Part shown: in pieces, positions 7,944 to 16,649 of the stretch
Layout: each line of letters opens with the position of its first letter
Numbering within the stretch: position 1 is the stretch's first letter
NCBI GenBank assembly: GCA_020633125.1
Contig: JACKEH010000013.1
Coordinates: 1 to 64,000 of the forward strand
From: Sandaracinus sp.
GTDB taxonomy: Bacteria > Myxococcota_A > Polyangia > Polyangiales > Houyiibacteriaceae
Direction of reading: 5' to 3'
DNA length: 64,000 nt
Program-made: the position numbers and the translations under genes
Notes under the pieces: generated by a model
Told to the model about the DNA's origin: nothing
Seen by the model: the letters and a program-made list of their open reading frames with translations, nothing else
The model's database searches: none

Positions 7944-9947
7944 TCAACGCCGCACCCGCAGCGCGAACGCGTCGAGGGTGCCGACGTCGGCGCGGGCGTG
8001 GTCGGACACCCTCAACGTCCACGTTCCGCGGAGGTCGAGCCCCGCGAGCGAGGGCGCCGGGATCCGCAGCGCCAAGTCGTCGGCGTTGCCCCCGCTTCGG
8101 TCGTGGAGCACGAGCTGCGTCGCGCCACGCTCCAAGACCACGCGAAGGTCGCCGCGGTACGAGTGCGTGACGTCGACCAAGATCTCGACCTCACGTGCGA
8201 GGACGGAGCTCGGAATCTCGAGACGACGCTCGATCCCCGCGGGCGACGCATCCGGGATGGCTTGCGGATCGCCGACGCTCGTGAACGTCTGCTCTTCGGG
8301 CTCCGGCGTGGGGTCCGGCGTCTCGGGCTCCGCCCCGTCCGTCGTGACGAGGTCCAGTCCCCAGCGCACGAAGCGTCCCTGCGAGCTCGCGTTGTGGTCG
8401 CTGACCCGCAGCGTCCACTCCCCGGCCATCTCGCTCCCTCGAAGCGCTTCGACCTCGAAGCTCCCGACCAACGCGAGCGGACTCCCCTGCGGACGCTGCG
8501 CGAAGAGCACGTGCTCCTCGCCGTTGCGGATCAGCGTGACGCGCACGTCGTACATCCAATCGTGCAGCACTTCGACGAACACCGAGACGCGGCGAGCGAC
8601 GCCGGTCTCCGGAACGACGATCGTGCTCGAGATGCCCCGCCAGTCGATGTCGGGGATGCGACGGTCGACGTCCTGGACGTGGGTGACGACGTGCTCGGCG
8701 CGCAGGTCCGAGCGGCTCTGGCGATGCAGACGACGCACGTTCTCGATGCGCACGTGCGGGTTGAGCTGGCGCCCGGGCCCCACGGGCAACCAGAGGTAGT
8801 CCGGTCGGTCGGCGTGGGCGAAGGTCGTCCCCGCACGTGACGCGATCCATTCGCCCCCGATCACGTGGCCGGCCGCGTCGAGCTCCAGCACGTAGCGGTA
8901 GGTGTCGGTGCGGAGGAAACGATCGATGACCGGCGTGGTCGGCTCCACCGAGGGGTGGCTCTCCGTCACGTAGTCGAGCTCGGCCGTCACCACGGCGAAA
9001 CGCTGCGCGCGGGGGTTGAACGGGTACTCGGCGTCGGCACGCCCGAGCGCCGCGATCGCCTCCGCGGCGGCGACTTCTCGTTGCTCCGTGATGCGGTAGC
9101 CCGCGAGCGGTTGGTTCCAAACCTCACGGGTCGCCACGCGGTCTTCACCGAACGCCTGTCCCCGAAGGCCCAAGAGGTTCGTCACCAGCAAATGGAAGGT
9201 GCCGGCGTTGGTGTTCCGGCAGGCCTCGTCTTCGATGCGGCCGTGCGCGTCGCGCGTCGGTCGATCGAGCACGCAACGATCGCCCACCGCGATCTGACGC
9301 GACTCTTCGTAGAGCAGGATCAACAACGCCTTGAGGTCGCTGACCTCGAAGCGCACGCCACCGAAGGTCACCGGCTCCAGAGGCTCCGGCTCCAACATGC
9401 TCGCCGGCGTCCACGCGTGGCAGCTGCCCCACCAATCCTCCATGCCGTCGAGGTCGTCGCACTCGTCGATCAGGCCGTCACCGTCGTCGTCGCGTCCGTT
9501 GTGCGCACGGCCGACGCCATGACGCTCGCTCCAATACCGCGCCGCCGGTCCGAGCGCGTCGTAGTACTCCGGATCCCAGGCGCCGGTCCGACACGACGCC
9601 GGTGTCAGCGGACGAAGGCGCTCGAAGCCGGGCGGAGGCGTCCAGCCGTTGAAGGCGAGGTCGTACTTCTCGAGCGGCGAGAGCGTCCCCGGCCCCTGCC
9701 ATCGTGCGTTGAAGCTGTCGTCCATCGCGGGCCAATACGTCTCCGTCCACGGCACGATCTCGGCGCGCCCGTCCGTCGGAAGCGCACCGAGCTCCGTCAC
9801 CAGCGGGATGCCGAACGCGTTCGGATCGTTCGAGAACGTCCAACCGTCCGCTTTGCCGTCCGCGTCCGTGTCCGGCGAGAAGGGAACCTTCGCAGCGTCG
9901 GTACACGCGACGGCGAAGCAGAAGAGAAGAATCCAAAGACGAGTCAT
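7944..9947 (-). CDS. Secreted transglutaminase-like protein with two P domains
   Basis: 667 residues. The start at 9947 gives MTRLWILLFCFAVACTDA, a lipoprotein signal (lipobox AVAC), with GAGGA 6 nt before it; the longer open frame upstream is Arg/Ser-rich junk. Residues 25-400 contain EDWWGSCHAWTPASMLEPEP, resembling the active-site Cys region of the TGase-elicitor family, and a Ca-site-like DDDGDGLIDECDDLDG just before it. The last 270 residues hold two proprotein-convertase P domains (SSTIVVPETGVARRVSVFVE..WTLRVSDHNASS and RLEIPSSVLAREVEILVDVT..WTLRVSDHARAD). P domains are beta-sandwiches attached to secreted enzymes. Transglutaminase-type cross-linking is inferred only; the P domains are certain. 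Confidence 0.8.
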   Translation of the reverse strand: MTRLWILLFCFAVACTDAAKVPFSPDTDADGKADGWTFSNDPNAFGIPLVTELGALPTDGRAEIVPWTETYWPAMDDSFNARWQGPGTLSPLEKYDLAFNGWTPPPGFERLRPLTPASCRTGAWDPEYYDALGPAARYWSERHGVGRAHNGRDDDGDGLIDECDDLDGMEDWWGSCHAWTPASMLEPEPLEPVTFGGVRFEVSDLKALLILLYEESRQIAVGDRCVLDRPTRDAHGRIEDEACRNTNAGTFHLLVTNLLGLRGQAFGEDRVATREVWNQPLAGYRITEQREVAAAEAIAALGRADAEYPFNPRAQRFAVVTAELDYVTESHPSVEPTTPVIDRFLRTDTYRYVLELDAAGHVIGGEWIASRAGTTFAHADRPDYLWLPVGPGRQLNPHVRIENVRRLHRQSRSDLRAEHVVTHVQDVDRRIPDIDWRGISSTIVVPETGVARRVSVFVEVLHDWMYDVRVTLIRNGEEHVLFAQRPQGSPLALVGSFEVEALRGSEMAGEWTLRVSDHNASSQGRFVRWGLDLVTTDGAEPETPDPTPEPEEQTFTSVGDPQAIPDASPAGIERRLEIPSSVLAREVEILVDVTHSYRGDLRVVLERGATQLVLHDRSGGNADDLALRIPAPSLAGLDLRGTWTLRVSDHARADVGTLDAFALRVRR

Positions 9948-10287
9948 GTTTCCTCGAAGTGACGTGCGGGCGCACGTCGGCCTTTCGCGCGTCTCTTCGG
10001 AGTCGCGCGCCGCACCCACCGCGCCGCTTCGCAACCCACGTGCCACGCACGCGCTCCGCGCCCCTTGCGTGGTTCTTTCGCCGAATTCGGGCGGTTCGAG
10101 CTCGATTGAGCCGAGGTCGCGAAGGGTCTCTTTCCGAGGCGCGATCAGTGCGCTCGTCCGTGGCGACCCGGGACTCCACTCACGTGGCTTTCGTGAACGC
10201 CACTCGGCGGTGTACTCGACGGTGTACGCGACGAAGACGCAAGGCCGCGGCCTTGCCCACGTCCGAGCGCGCACGCGAAAGTGAAGC
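9948..10287. other. Divergent intergenic region, no gene recognised
   Basis: 340 bp between divergent starts. It contains the GAGGA ribosome site of the P-domain gene and a short direct repeat CGGTGTAC at about 10207-10225. Open frames here have no family resemblance. Promoters for both genes must lie here, but no convincing pair of boxes was found. Confidence 0.5.
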
Positions 10288-11325
10288 GTGCGACTCGGCC
10301 ATCCTCTCGCGTTCCTGCTCGCGTTCTGCGCGTGCGCCTCGGGCGGAGGCACGTCCCCCCGAGGCCGCGACGACGCCGGAAGCATCCGGGATGCGGGGCT
10401 CCGATCCGACGCCGCATCCGACGCGCGCGAGCCGGCTCCGAGCGACGGCGGGAGCTGCGTCGGACTCTGTGAAGGCTTCACCGTGTGTCGCGGCACCACC
10501 TGCGAGCCGCTGCCGACCTGCGAGGCCGGCTGCGCCGCGACCGAGGTCTGCCGAAACGACGTGTGCGTTCCCCGCGCGCGCGACGTCGACGGCGACGGCG
10601 TGCAGGCCGACACCGACTGCGACGAATCCGACGCCGAGGTCTTCCCCGGCGCCACGGAGGTCTGTGACGCGATCGACCAAGACTGCGACACGCGTGTGGA
10701 CGAAGGCGTCGGCGGCACGTTCTACCGCGACGCCGACGGCGACGGCGCGGGCGACGACGCCACCTCGACGACCGCGTGCACGGCGCCCGAGGGATACGTC
10801 GCGACGGCGGGCGATTGCGACGACAACCGCGCCGAAGCACGGCCCGGCGGCGTCGAGACTTGCTCGGGCGCCGACGAGGATTGCGACTCGCTCGTCGACG
10901 AGGCGGCCTGTCCGAGCGGCTGCCGCGGGGCCCTCTCGAACGGGCGCGCCTACGCGACCTGCACCGGGACGCGCAGCTGGAGCGCCTCGCGGACGCTCTG
11001 CCAGTCGGTCGGCATGGACCTCTCGGCGATCGACTCGATGGCCGAGAACGACGCGGTCCGTGCGCTCGCGACGGCCGCCGGCCTCGGCAACACGTGGATC
11101 GGCGGCAGCGACTCGGCGACCGAGGACCGCTGGCTCTGGGCAGACGGTCGGCATTTCTGGCAGGGCCGCAGCGGCGGCTCGGTGCAAGGCGGCCTCTTCG
11201 CGCGCTGGGGCGGCGGCGAGCCGAACGACGACGGCACCGAAGACTGTGCGGTCATGCGAAGCGACGGAGCGTGGAACGACACGGAATGCGGCAACGGGAA
11301 CGCGACCGTCTGCGAAGCGCCCTGA
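10288..11325 (+). CDS. Lipoprotein with MopE-like modules and a C-type lectin domain
   Basis: 345 residues from a GTG (MRLGHPLAFLLAFCACASG, lipoprotein-type signal with Cys at 14 or 16). Residues 75-215 carry Ca-binding/MopE-like modules: DVDGDGVQADTDCDESDA, CDAIDQDCDTRVDEGV, DADGDGAGDD, CSGADEDCDSLVDE. The last 130 residues are a C-type lectin fold: SNGRAYATCTGTRSWSASRT, then the TWIGGSD strand, GGGEPNDDGTEDC (EPN-type sugar and Ca site) and AWNDTECGNGNATVCEAP (WND). It should sit on the outer membrane and bind a sugar, EPN favouring mannose-type ligands in animal lectins. Divergent from the P-domain gene. Its stop codon lies inside a tandem repeat. Confidence 0.87.
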   Translation: MRLGHPLAFLLAFCACASGGGTSPRGRDDAGSIRDAGLRSDAASDAREPAPSDGGSCVGLCEGFTVCRGTTCEPLPTCEAGCAATEVCRNDVCVPRARDVDGDGVQADTDCDESDAEVFPGATEVCDAIDQDCDTRVDEGVGGTFYRDADGDGAGDDATSTTACTAPEGYVATAGDCDDNRAEARPGGVETCSGADEDCDSLVDEAACPSGCRGALSNGRAYATCTGTRSWSASRTLCQSVGMDLSAIDSMAENDAVRALATAAGLGNTWIGGSDSATEDRWLWADGRHFWQGRSGGSVQGGLFARWGGGEPNDDGTEDCAVMRSDGAWNDTECGNGNATVCEAP

Positions 11326-11395
11326 CGCGCATGGCCCCGACGCGCATGGCCCTGACGCGCATGGCCCTGACGCGCATGGCCCCGACCGCGAAGGC
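11321..11395. repeat. 15-bp tandem repeat filling a convergent gap
   Basis: Five units of CCTGACGCGCATGGC (11321-11335, 11336-11350, 11351-11365, 11366-11380, and a diverged 11381-11395). It starts 2 nt before the lectin-gene stop codon and ends one base before the stop codon of the convergent gene, so the whole 70-bp spacer is repeat. Confidence 0.85.
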
Positions 11396-12019
11396 TCAGG
11401 GCGTGAGCCGCTCGCGCACCGCGGCGTCGATCTCGTTTTGCGCGCGCTCGAACTCGAACCATCCACGCGCGATGCGCGACACCCGCGGCTGCGCGTCTTC
11501 TTCGTCGTAGACCTCGGCCGTCTCGAGGTACCCGACGTAGTCGGACCACGCGCTGCGCAGCGAAGCCGTCGCTTCGACCATCGCGTCGACCTTCGGCGCC
11601 AGATCGAGCGGTGGGATGAGCGCGCGCAGTCGCGGCTCCATCTGATCGAGCCGGCTCATGCAGCGCTGGCGCACGTGGGCCGCGAACCGCGAACCGCCGT
11701 TGGTCGCGCGCTCGTGGATTTCGCGCTGAAGGTCCTCGTTGCTACCGATGCGCTCTTCGGCCTGAAAGACGCAGCCCCAGAACGAGTCGAAGTACTCCGA
11801 CTCGATGCCGTTCACGTTGCGTCCCAACGTCCGGTAGGGCTCGAGGTCGTCCGACCCGAGGATGAAGAACGCGATGCCGCCGACGAGCAGGAGCCCGAGC
11901 GCGGCTACGGCGGCGAAGAGCGGACCGCGACCGCCGCGCATCGCGCGTTCTTCGGCTTCGAGCGAGGGGCCGGGAACGAGTGGCGGCGCGCCGCCCAAGC
12001 GCAGGTCGTCGTCGCTCAT
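11396..12019 (-). CDS. Single-pass membrane protein with periplasmic helical domain
   Basis: 207 residues from the ATG at 12019 (MSDDDLRLGGAPPLVPG); the frame continues upstream but without resemblance to protein. A cytoplasmic Pro/Ala-rich stretch of about 33 residues is followed by one helix (GPLFAAVAALGLLLVGGIAF), then a mostly helical 150-residue outer part with EYFDSFWGCVFQAEERIGSN and a second Cys in VRQRCMSRLD, which may form a disulfide. No known domain recognised. A TACGGT box ends 9 nt before the ATG. Type II (N-in) topology is inferred from the charge distribution. Function unknown. Confidence 0.78.
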   Translation of the reverse strand: MSDDDLRLGGAPPLVPGPSLEAEERAMRGGRGPLFAAVAALGLLLVGGIAFFILGSDDLEPYRTLGRNVNGIESEYFDSFWGCVFQAEERIGSNEDLQREIHERATNGGSRFAAHVRQRCMSRLDQMEPRLRALIPPLDLAPKVDAMVEATASLRSAWSDYVGYLETAEVYDEEDAQPRVSRIARGWFEFERAQNEIDAAVRERLTP

Positions 12020-12385
12020 GGCGCACGAACCGTACACGAAGGCCCGGGGCCTTGAAACGGCGCGAGCCCGACAGCCCGTGCGCGCTTCGCCCGGCGTGAA
12101 CGTGAGCTCGCAGAGGTGAAGAACGCTCGCCTCCCGAGGCCGTCCCGATGCCCCCTGACCCACCTGGCCTGGGATCCTCCTGCCTGAGGACGCCGCGGAA
12201 CTGGCGAAACACGCACGACACCGCAGGTTCCAAACCCGACCTGCGGGCTCGGGAAATCTTGCGCGCGCGGGCTGGCCCCCCACGAAACCTGCTATCCCGA
12301 TGCGCTGCGGTGAAGCCGCGTGTGGCGGAACGGAGCGGGTCATGGCCTCAGATCGCATCGCGACCTCGGCGTCGAGCAATCACGG
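12020..12385. other. Intergenic region with one -10 box
   Basis: 366 bp. At 12029-12034 it holds the minus-strand TACGGT box of the membrane-protein gene. The rest, up to the helicase start, contains nothing I recognise. A GATGCCCCCTGACCC stretch near 12147 is not part of a repeat seen elsewhere in the window. Confidence 0.4.
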
Positions 12386-14731
12386 ATGCCCAATGAGGCG
12401 GACGACGAGATGGATCAGATCGTCGGCGAGAAGCGCAAAAGGTCCTCGCGCGCGTCACGCGAACGATCGGTCAGAAGCGAGGCGTCAAGCGCGGCCAGCT
12501 CACGGATTACGACGCGGGAGCTCTTGGCCCTGCGCGACCAGATCCGCACCGCGCGCTCGACATCCCCGCTGCTCATCGAGGAGATGGAGCGTCTGCAGTA
12601 TGTCGCCGCCCGGCGCGCTGCCGTGCAAGAGGGCACGTCGATCCTCGGCGCCCCCTGGTCGCCTCGTGCTCGAAGAGAACGACAAGCGCCGCGGAGGTGC
12701 TGATCGGTCGCAGCACCTTCCTCGACCCCAAGACGGGCGCGCGCATCGTCGACTGGCGCGACGCGCCTCGTGAGCCGGATCTACTATCACTGCTACGACG
12801 AAGGCGCGACGATCACGAGGGGAGACCTTCGCGACCGCGGACGTCGAAGGCGAGGTGCTCGTCCGCCGAACAGCTTAGTCGATCGCCCCCAGGGCGCGCC
12901 TGCGTTGCATCGGCTCGCCGCAGGGCGTCTTCGTGAAGAAGGGCGGACGGCACCTGGCGTCGTGCGCCGGCCAGAGCGCGGTGAAGCCTTCGGGTGGTCA
13001 GGAATAGCGATGCGGCCCGAGGAAGCACCACAAGCCGGGCAAGCTCGGCGCCGGAGACCCGGAGGTCAGAGCGCGCGAGGACAAGGGCCTGTCTGAGATC
13101 ACCGCGCTCATCGACCCGCGGCAGTTCGACATCATCACGAAGCCCACGGCGGCCTCGTCGTGATCCAGGCGGCGCGGGCAGCGTGCAGACGATCGGTTCA
13201 CCGTCTCGCGTACCTCGCCTTCCAGGACGCCAGCGCTTCCGCGCCGACAAGATGCTCGTCGTTTCGCCTTTCAATGACGACGCGCTCGTGCGCCATACCG
13301 GCCGTCTTGCTGGCCCTGGGGCGTCGAGGGTGTGTCGGTGATGACCTACGAGGAAGGGGGCGCGGCGTTTCGCGCAGCACCTCAGCTGCCGGACGAGTAC
13401 TCTGAAGACACGCCCGGCGTGGTCACGCGCTCAAGAAGCACCCCGTGGTGCTGCGGCTGCTCGAAGGCCCGTGGCGAACCTCGAAGCGCGAGATCGCGGA
13501 CGCGGACGCCGACACCGGCAAGCGCCAAGAAGGCGGCGCGCGTGTGTTTCCGCGTCTGGCGCGCGACGGCGGAACGCGGTCGGCATCCGCTTGGCTACGC
13601 CCGTGGCTGCACAAGGGCGAGGACGGCGCGAACGAATGGCCTCGAAGCTTCCGCCATCACTGGTCGAGCGCACGATCGAGCGTGGCCTCGAAGGTCGACG
13701 ACGTCGCGCAGGTGGGCCGAGCTGCCTACCGACCTGCCGCGCTTGCAGAAAGCGTTCGCCGAGCAGGCCTGACGCGTTCACGCGTCCGAGCCTCGTCGGC
13801 CCACGCAGGTGCGTCGGATTCCCGCTTCGTGATCGAGTGGCGCGACGACAAGGCCGACGCGGAAAGCGTGATCGCGCCGAGGGCGAAGAGGTTCGCGACG
13901 ACGGCGACGAGGTCGTCGGCGTCGACGGCGCGAGCGGAGAACGAGGTGCGCTGGATCGCGAGGACGACGCATCCTCTCCGCCTGCACCAACGCCTTCAGG
14001 CCGCTGCTCGCGAAGCGCGATCGCCGGAAAGTACACCCGTCGATGAGACGGTATCTCGCCGCTCGAAAGGCTGTCGTCGTCGACACCACCAGCGCGAGCA
14101 TCACGCTGGCCGGCGACGTCGCGCAAGAAGCTCTACATGGACAACGGTCTCGAGCTGGGACGCGGTGCTCGCGGACCTCGGGCTCGACCACGTCCAGATC
14201 GAGCCACTGAAGCTGAGCTACCGCTCGACCTTCGAGATCCTCGAGTTCGCGACCGACGTGCTCGGGCCGCTGCGAAACGAGGTGAGCGGCGAAGCGACGC
14301 GACACGGCGCGCCGGTGGAGCTCTTCCGCTTCACGACGAGCGGCGAAGCGGTGGCCTTCCTCGGCGAGGCGCTCCGTGACCTCGCGCGCTCCGAGCCGCT
14401 CGCGAGCATCGCGATCATCGCGCGCTACCCCGAGCAGGCGGACGAGTACTTCCTCGGTCTCAAGCACGCGGAGGTCCCGAACCTTCGCCGCATCGCCGAG
14501 CAGGACTTCCCCTTCCGCGCCGGCGTCGACGTCACGGACGTGCGCCAGGTGAAGGGCCTCGAGTTCGACTACGTGATCCTCGTGGACGTGAACCTCTCGG
14601 CCTTCCCCGAGGACGACGAGTCGCGCCACCTCCTGCACATCGCGGCCACGCGCGCGGCGCACCAGCTCTGGGTGACGACCACGGCCTCGCCCTCGATGCT
14701 CGTGCCCGAGAAGCTGCGCGAGCAGGTCTGA
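12386..14731 (+). pseudogene. HelD/UvrD-like superfamily 1 helicase gene, many frameshifts
   Basis: About 780 codons of one gene can be followed only by hopping between frames. In order: MPNEADDEMDQIVGEKRK (12386); RLVLEENDKRR; IGRSTFLDPKTGARIVDW; VSRIYYHCYDEGATI; LRCIGSPQGVFVKK; TALIDPRQFDIITKP; a wrecked Walker A read as VIQAARAA instead of GGAGSGKTT; HRLAYLAFQD; SVMTYEE; TDLPRLQKAFAEQA; VDE followed by frameshifted SPLE; ASITLAGDVAQ. From about 14136 the frame is clean to the stop: SSWDAVLADLG, LKLSYRSTFEILEFA, VKGLEFDYVILVDVN, HIAATRAAHQLWV (motifs IV-VI). Order and motifs match HelD-type RNA-polymerase-recycling helicases. Either a decayed gene or an uncorrected sequence patch; the abrupt change at about 14.13 kb favours the second. 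Its TGA overlaps the next ATG. Confidence 0.8.
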
Positions 14732-16437
14732 TGCGACGACCCGAAGAAGACGCCGCGCTGCAGTCGCTGCACGCGCGGCGTCTTCGTCTCTTTCCGGACC
14801 TCGACCCGTCGCGCGTGCTTCATGACGCCGAGGGTTTGGTGGTCGTCGACAAGCCGGCCGGGGTTCCGTCGCAATCGCCGGACGCCGAGTCGCGCGAGGA
14901 CCTTCCCTTTCGCCTCGGGCGACACTTCGCGGCGCGGGGCGAGCGCGACTACGTCGGCGTGCATCAGCGTCTCGACCGCGACACGAGCGGGGTGATCGCC
15001 TACGCGCGAGACGAAGAGGCCAATCGTTTCCTCGCGGCCCAGATCGAGGGGCGACGTGCGACGAAGTCCTACGTGGCCGCCGTGAAAGGCTGGCGCGGGG
15101 GCGCACGCACGCTGAAGCACCACCTGGTCAAGGGCGTGCACGGCATGGAGGTCACGAGCCCGCGCGACAAACGCGGCAAGCTCGCGATCTCCCACGTCGA
15201 GCCGCTCGAGCGCGACGGCGACCGCACGCTCGTGCACGTGCGCATCGAGACCGGGCGCACCCACCAGATACGCGTGCAGCTCGCGCACGAAGGCGCGCCG
15301 GTCGCTGGCGATCCGATTTACGGCGACGCGCCGGCGCCGCGGTTGATGCTTCACGCGTGGAAGCTCTCCTTCGACGACGGGCGCGCGTTCGAGGCGCCGC
15401 TGCCGGGATCGTTCCGGCGTTGGCTGCGGGGCGAAGAGCGCGTCGACTACCGCGACCGAGCGGCGATCGACGAAGCGCTGCGCGACGCCCTGGAGCGACG
15501 CTGGGGCCTCGCACACGCGGCGAGCGCCGAGGCGCCGACCACGATGTTCCGACTCGTGCACGGCGAGGGTGACGGGCTGCCCGGCCTCACGGTCGACGTC
15601 TACGGCGATCACCTCGTCGCGAGCCTCTACGACGAGGCGGCGCCACACGAGGACACGATCCTCGACGCGCTCGAAGCGCTCGGTTTCACCGGCGTCTACG
15701 TGAAGCGGCGCCCGAAGAAGGCCAGCACGATCGTCGACCCGCGACGCGAGGAGGTCGCGCCCGCGGAGGCGTCGCGTGGCACGAGCGCTCCGTCGAGCTT
15801 CGTCGCATGGGAGAACGGGATACGATTCGTCGTCCGCCTCGGCGACGGGCTCTCGACCGGCATCTTCCTCGACATGCGCGACGCGCGACGCCGGGTGCGC
15901 GAAGCCGCGAAGGGTCGGCGCGTGCTCAACCTCTTCGCGTACACGGGGCCGTTCAGCGTCGCCGCCGCGACGGGCGAAGCCGCCGACGTGGTGACGGTCG
16001 ACGTGGCGGCGCCGGCGCTCGCGACCTGCGAAGCGAGCTTCGAGGCGAACGGCCTCGCGAATGCCACGCATCGCATCGTCAAGACCGACTGCTTCGTCTT
16101 CCTCGACAAGGCCGTGCAACGCGCCGAGCGCTACGACCTCGTGATCTGCGACCCGCCCACCTTCGCGACCACCAAACGCACGCGGTGGACCAGCGGCAAA
16201 CAATGGGTGGAGCTCGCGCAGAAGTGTTTCTCGGTCGCGGAGCCTGGGGCGGTGGTGCTGCTCTGCACCAACGACGCGCGCATGAGCGCGGAGCAGTTTC
16301 GACGCTTCGTCAAAGACGGCGCGGAGCGAGCGGGTGTCTCGCTCGCGGTGCTTCGCGCGCTGCCGAGCCCTTGGGACTACCCGAGCGCGCCGGGGCAGCC
16401 TCATCCGTTCAAGCGCCTCTGGTGCGAGCTCGGTTGA
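14731..16437 (+). CDS. Bifunctional RluA-type pseudouridine synthase / RlmI-type methyltransferase
   Basis: 568 residues. Residues 30-240 are an RluA-family pseudouridine synthase: VVDKPAGVPSQ (38-48), catalytic Asp82 in HQRLDRDTSG, and GRTHQIRVQLAHEGAPVAGD. Residues 265-568 are an RlmI-like class I methyltransferase: FRLVHGEGDGLPGLTVDVYG, a PUA-less core, then GIFLDMRDARRRV, the SAM motif NLFAYTGPFSVAAA and the catalytic CDPPTFATTK. The pair should modify rRNA or tRNA uridines and cytidine/guanosine with SAM. The ATG overlaps the helicase stop (TGATG), so expression is coupled. Both active sites look intact. Which RNA sites are modified is unknown. Confidence 0.92.
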   Translation: MRRPEEDAALQSLHARRLRLFPDLDPSRVLHDAEGLVVVDKPAGVPSQSPDAESREDLPFRLGRHFAARGERDYVGVHQRLDRDTSGVIAYARDEEANRFLAAQIEGRRATKSYVAAVKGWRGGARTLKHHLVKGVHGMEVTSPRDKRGKLAISHVEPLERDGDRTLVHVRIETGRTHQIRVQLAHEGAPVAGDPIYGDAPAPRLMLHAWKLSFDDGRAFEAPLPGSFRRWLRGEERVDYRDRAAIDEALRDALERRWGLAHAASAEAPTTMFRLVHGEGDGLPGLTVDVYGDHLVASLYDEAAPHEDTILDALEALGFTGVYVKRRPKKASTIVDPRREEVAPAEASRGTSAPSSFVAWENGIRFVVRLGDGLSTGIFLDMRDARRRVREAAKGRRVLNLFAYTGPFSVAAATGEAADVVTVDVAAPALATCEASFEANGLANATHRIVKTDCFVFLDKAVQRAERYDLVICDPPTFATTKRTRWTSGKQWVELAQKCFSVAEPGAVVLLCTNDARMSAEQFRRFVKDGAERAGVSLAVLRALPSPWDYPSAPGQPHPFKRLWCELG

Positions 16438-16649
16438 GCACGCGCCGATCTCACGGACCTCACACACCGCCGTCTCACGGAGTGCGCGCACGGGAGGGTC
16501 GTGGGACGGAAACGCCGACGCTGGCGGGGGTTTGCGCGGCGCGGCGTGCTCCGGGACGTCCGGCGTCTACCTCACGCCCGAAATGAAGTCGGCCCTCCCT
16601 TTCGTCGTCGCAGGTACGCTCGCGTCGAGCGCAGGGGAGGTCTCGGGAG

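Noticed and set aside
12020..12385. Possible riboswitch or tRNA in the gap
   Set aside because: No cloverleaf, T-loop GGTTCGAATCC-type motif or paired P1 stem could be found by reading. No tRNA was seen anywhere in the window.
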